NCBI GenBank assembly: GCA_044426235.1
Contig: JAWXUS010000015.1
Span: forward strand, 1-43,158
DNA from: JAGHEK01 sp044426235
Lineage (GTDB): Bacteria; Bacillota; Clostridia; Peptostreptococcales; Peptostreptococcaceae
DNA length: 43,158 nucleotides
Direction: 5' to 3'
Under the pieces are notes generated by a model. That model was not told the origin of the DNA. It worked only from the letters and a program-made list of their open reading frames with translations, and ran no database searches. Below, piece by piece: positions 40,239 through 43,158 of this stretch. Position numbers and translations under genes: made by a program. Each line of letters starts with the position of its first letter. Position 1 is the stretch's first letter.

Positions 40239-40890
40239 AATTATTAACTATAAATAATAAACTTCCATTTTTTATTTCAATAAACACTTTATCGCTTTTA
40301 ATTATATTTGACATTCCGATTGGACTTGAAAAATCAATATTTATATTGCACACATCGTACTTAAATCCTTTAAGAGTTAAATTTTTTAAATCTCCATTTA
40401 TCGGAATTATTGAAACCGTACTGTCTTTTTTTATATTAAAACTAACATTTTCGTCTTTAATTAAATAAATTGTTTCAGATCCTGATAGTATTCTTGGATA
40501 AATATTTAATTTTCTAATATAGTATAAAATATTTATATTAGAAATAGTATGATCAATCCTATTGCCTAATGCCCCCACTAAATCAATTTCTTTGCATTTT
40601 AAAGACTCACAAAGCAATATTGCAAGTTCTGTATCGGTTTCATTTTTTTCACTCTTAAAACGCTTTATTTCGATATCATCAAATTTATCTAATAAGTCTT
40701 TATCTACTGAATCTAAATCGCCAACTATGTAATGTGGCTCTACTATTAATTTTTCATCTTTGTATAAATGATTAAATCCACCATCACAACAAATTATATA
40801 ATCGTAATTTTTACTTTTTATTAAATTTTCTAAATCGAAACTATTTTTTAACTCTCCATTTAAAATTAATAATGCTTTCTTATTCTGCAT
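40237..40890 (-). CDS. thiN: Thiamine pyrophosphokinase
   Basis: 217 residues. It transfers pyrophosphate from ATP to thiamine, giving ThDP (used here by Dxs among others). Signatures: ICCDGGFNHLY, EPHYIVGDLDSVD, SEKNETDTELAI, VGALGNRIDHTISNI. The start overlaps the rpe end by 11 nt, so the two are translationally coupled. Last gene of the prkC-rsgA-rpe-thiN operon. Confidence 0.96.
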   Translation of the reverse strand: MQNKKALLILNGELKNSFDLENLIKSKNYDYIICCDGGFNHLYKDEKLIVEPHYIVGDLDSVDKDLLDKFDDIEIKRFKSEKNETDTELAILLCESLKCKEIDLVGALGNRIDHTISNINILYYIRKLNIYPRILSGSETIYLIKDENVSFNIKKDSTVSIIPINGDLKNLTLKGFKYDVCNINIDFSSPIGMSNIIKSDKVFIEIKNGSLLFIVNN

Positions 40891-41533
40891 TTTCTCTAAA
40901 TAGATCTACAGTCTTTTGTATATCGTCACTTCCAAATATCGCAGAACCTGCAACTATTATATTTGCCCCTGCATCAACAACTTTTTTAACGTTATCAGGT
41001 TTTATACCACCATCAACTTGAATGTCTACATTAAGATTTTTCTCATTTATTAAAGATCTAAGATCTCTTATTTTATCAAGAGTAGACTCTATAAAACTTT
41101 GCCCCCCAAATCCAGGATTAACAGTCATAACTAACACCATATCAATGTCTTCAAGTATTGGCTTTATTAATTCTATTGAAGTTCCCGGATTTATTGCAAC
41201 ACCAGCTTTAATATTATAAGATTTTATGTTTTGAATAGTTCTATGAATATGAGTGCAAGCCTCATAATGAACAACTATCATATCGCAACCACTATCTACA
41301 AATTCTTTAACATAATCATCTGGATTTTCAATCATTAAATGTGCATCAAAAAACATGTTACTCTTATCTCTAAGACTCTTTATAATCATTGGACCTAAAG
41401 TTATATTTGGCACAAAATGTCCATCCATAACATCTATATGTAAATATTCACATCCTGAATCTTCAACTTTTTTAACGTCATTTGCTAGCGAACTAAAATC
41501 TGCCGATAATATTGATGGTGCTAACTTTATCAT
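40880..41533 (-). CDS. rpe: Ribulose-phosphate 3-epimerase
   Basis: 217 residues, TIM barrel. It interconverts ribulose-5-phosphate and xylulose-5-phosphate in the pentose phosphate pathway. Signatures: KLAPSILSADFSSLA, HIDVMDGHFVPNITLGP, VMTVNPGFGGQSFI, QVDGGIKPDN. 2 nt after rsgA. Confidence 0.97.
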   Translation of the reverse strand: MIKLAPSILSADFSSLANDVKKVEDSGCEYLHIDVMDGHFVPNITLGPMIIKSLRDKSNMFFDAHLMIENPDDYVKEFVDSGCDMIVVHYEACTHIHRTIQNIKSYNIKAGVAINPGTSIELIKPILEDIDMVLVMTVNPGFGGQSFIESTLDKIRDLRSLINEKNLNVDIQVDGGIKPDNVKKVVDAGANIIVAGSAIFGSDDIQKTVDLFRENAE

Positions 41534-41535
41534 AT

Positions 41536-42417
41536 TTAGTATCTCCTTTTCCCATTTCTTTTTTCATTTAGTAATTGAATGTAGCTTTCATATCTTTCTT
41601 TTGATACTTCTCCATTTTCAACTGCATCTTTAACATCACAACTCGGTTCATTTTCGTGTATACATTTGTGACCAAATCTACATTCATCAAAATTATCAAA
41701 TTCGATGAAATAATCCTTTAATTCACTTTCTAATATATAATCTAAACTAAGTGAACTAAATCCTGGAGTATCTGCAACAAGTCCCCCACATTCTAATTTT
41801 AAAAGCTCTGCGTGTCTTGTCGTATGCTTTCCTCTTTTTATTTTCTCACTAACTTCCCCAATTTGTAAATCAAATTTTTCATCAACTCTATTTAACAAAC
41901 TAGATTTTCCAACTCCAGAAGGTCCTGCAAAAACAACAACATTTTCTTTTAATTCTTCTTTTATTTTATCTATATTTAAGTTAGTTTTATTACTAACTTC
42001 AATAACGTTGTAACCACTAAGCTCATAAATACTTTTTATCTTCTTAACTTCTTCTTCATCACATAAATCAACTTTTGTTAATACTATTACAATATCTAAA
42101 TTTTCTTTCTCAGCAAGAACTATAAATCTGTCTAGTAAAGAAAGATTTGGAGAAGGATTTTTTATTGCAAAAACTATGAATGCTTTATCTACGTTAGCTA
42201 TTTGTGGTCTTATTAGTTCGGTTTTTCTCTCATTTATTTCTTCTAATACACCTTTTTTATTTTCCTCATCAACCACACTCATTAAAACATCGTCACCAAC
42301 TAATGGAGTTATATTATTTTTTCTAAATATACCCCTAGCTCTACATTCATATAAACCATCTTTAGTGTCTATATAATAAAATCCTCCAATACCTTTTAAA
42401 ATCTTTCCTTCTATCAT
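41536..42417 (-). CDS. rsgA: Ribosome small-subunit GTPase RsgA
   Basis: 293 residues. OB fold (about 1-70), then a circularly permuted GTPase with G4 VLTKVDL (about 118), G1 GPSGVGKSSLLN (about 167) and G3 DTPGF (about 218), and a C-terminal zinc domain CRFGHKCIHENEPSC. Late-stage 30S maturation. Follows prkC by 18 nt. The prkC-rsgA-rpe-thiN order equals the Bacillus one. Confidence 0.97.
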   Translation of the reverse strand: MIEGKILKGIGGFYYIDTKDGLYECRARGIFRKNNITPLVGDDVLMSVVDEENKKGVLEEINERKTELIRPQIANVDKAFIVFAIKNPSPNLSLLDRFIVLAEKENLDIVIVLTKVDLCDEEEVKKIKSIYELSGYNVIEVSNKTNLNIDKIKEELKENVVVFAGPSGVGKSSLLNRVDEKFDLQIGEVSEKIKRGKHTTRHAELLKLECGGLVADTPGFSSLSLDYILESELKDYFIEFDNFDECRFGHKCIHENEPSCDVKDAVENGEVSKERYESYIQLLNEKRNGKRRY

Positions 42418-42435
42418 CTAATCACTCCTTAATTT

Positions 42436-43158
42436 TTATATTTCTTCTGAATTATTTTCTGGTTCAACATATTCTTCATTAAGTACATTATCTTGAACTT
42501 CTGGCGTTACTTCAGGTTCATTAACCTCTGGTACTACTACATCTGGTACTACTTGTTCTTCTGGTAATTCTTCAGGTACGATTTCTTCTTCTGGCTCTGG
42601 TATAACTATTGGTGGTGCAGGGTCCGGAGTTATTTCTGGTGTTATTTCTTCTTGTTCTATTTCTGGAACTATAGATTCTGAAACTTCAGGTACTGGTATT
42701 GTTTCTTCAACTTGTGGTACAGTTGGTGCCACAATATCTTCTTGTGGAAGTTCAAATTGAGGACTTTCGTTTTCTAAATCATCTGTTGTAGATGTTTCAA
42801 CTTCTGGTTCTTCTTCATCTTTATTGAATAAATTACCTAAAAGAGAATTTTGTTTTGGTCCATTACTAACAATAACATCATAAGTATCATTATTTTGAGT
42901 TTGACTAAAAACTATCCCTTTATCAAATTCTGAATTATCTTCATATTTTATATTACCAAGTTTTAAGCTATTACTAGTAAGCATACTTTCAGCTTGTTCT
43001 AAAGTATATCCAATAATATTTATACTAGGTGGAATATATGGTTCTGGCTCTACCTCTGGTTCTACAACTTCTTCTTTTGGTGGCTCAACTGGAGCAATAT
43101 ACTCTTCAACTTCATCATTTGATGCATCATAAACTTCTAATGAACCTTTACTTATTAC
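42436..43158 (-). CDS. prkC: PASTA-domain Ser/Thr kinase PrkC, C-terminal part (5' end outside window)
   Basis: 240 C-terminal residues are visible; the reading frame is open from the right edge of the window. It begins at the end of one PASTA repeat (VISKGSLEV), then an acidic Pro/Glu linker (VEPPKEEVVEPEVEPEP), a complete PASTA repeat (about 42-100: INIIGYTLEQAE to DVIVSNG), and a tail of about 140 residues dominated by Glu, Pro, Val, Thr and Ile. PASTA repeats bind peptidoglycan fragments and muropeptides. The kinase domain is not seen; identity rests on the PASTA fold and synteny with rsgA-rpe-thiN. The tail has no membrane segment and would face outward. Confidence 0.82.
   Translation of the reverse strand, partial: VISKGSLEVYDASNDEVEEYIAPVEPPKEEVVEPEVEPEPYIPPSINIIGYTLEQAESMLTSNSLKLGNIKYEDNSEFDKGIVFSQTQNNDTYDVIVSNGPKQNSLLGNLFNKDEEEPEVETSTTDDLENESPQFELPQEDIVAPTVPQVEETIPVPEVSESIVPEIEQEEITPEITPDPAPPIVIPEPEEEIVPEELPEEQVVPDVVVPEVNEPEVTPEVQDNVLNEEYVEPENNSEEI

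Noticed and set aside
1..43158. CRISPR arrays, tRNA or rRNA genes, prophage or transposon.
   Set aside because: No regularly spaced repeats, cloverleaf-like sequences, integrase or transposase genes were seen.

Overview
The window is a strongly AT-rich chromosomal segment from a motile, endospore-forming Clostridia (Bacillota). The evidence is the full set of SpoIIIAA-AH, SpoIVB, SpoVM, YlbJ and Spo0A, a Bacillus-type chemotaxis set (CheC, CheD, CheV), Firmicute-type housekeeping synteny, AGGAGG-type Shine-Dalgarno sites and frequent TTG/GTG starts. The arrangement rpmF-DUF177-ackA-tmcAL-ylbJ-coaD-rsmD-recG and rpmB-spoVM-thiN-rpe-rsgA-prkC resembles Clostridium/Peptostreptococcaceae relatives. 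Genus cannot be decided from sequence reading alone.

Layout (most genes are on the minus strand). 1-3.6 kb: the end of a flagellar operon (yaaR-fliN-flgN, flgN cut by the window edge), the lone coupling protein gene cheV, and a convergent pair made of a leaderless NlpC/P60 hydrolase (+) and an unrecognised helical protein (-). 3.6-11 kb: one chemotaxis operon read as MCP-cheA-cheB-cheC-cheD-cheW-cheR-cheY, in which CheB lacks its receiver domain. 11.1-13.1 kb: spo0A, with a SigH-type promoter overlapping a Spo0A box, and spoIVB. 13.2-19 kb: ispA-DUF212-dxs-tlyA-recN (isoprenoid precursors, rRNA methylation, recombination). 19.1-20 kb: an Asp23 gene and nusB with a terminator between them. 20.1-25.8 kb: the spoIIIA feeding-tube operon, split between AA and AB by an oppositely oriented HNH nuclease gene. 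25.9-30.3 kb: an SLH protein, plsX, DUF177-rpmF and ackA. 30.5-33 kb: tmcAL-ylbJ on the plus strand. 33-38.8 kb: recG-rsmD-coaD-DivIVA-like gene and asp23-fakA. 39-43.2 kb: rpmB (+), then a 49-codon membrane protein with spoVM, a flavodoxin-like gene, and prkC-rsgA-rpe-thiN.

Functionally, the window sets motility control beside the sporulation master regulator and the genes acting around engulfment: the SpoIIIA channel, SpoIVB signalling, SpoVM coat anchoring and YlbJ. The only stretch over 300 bases without a long gene is 39184-39644; it holds two small genes, spoVM (27 aa) and a 49-aa membrane protein. No tRNA, rRNA, CRISPR array, insertion sequence or recognisable riboswitch was seen. Promoter and terminator calls come from reading consensus hexamers and inverted repeats by eye. 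Function calls come from recognisable family motifs, not from database searches.
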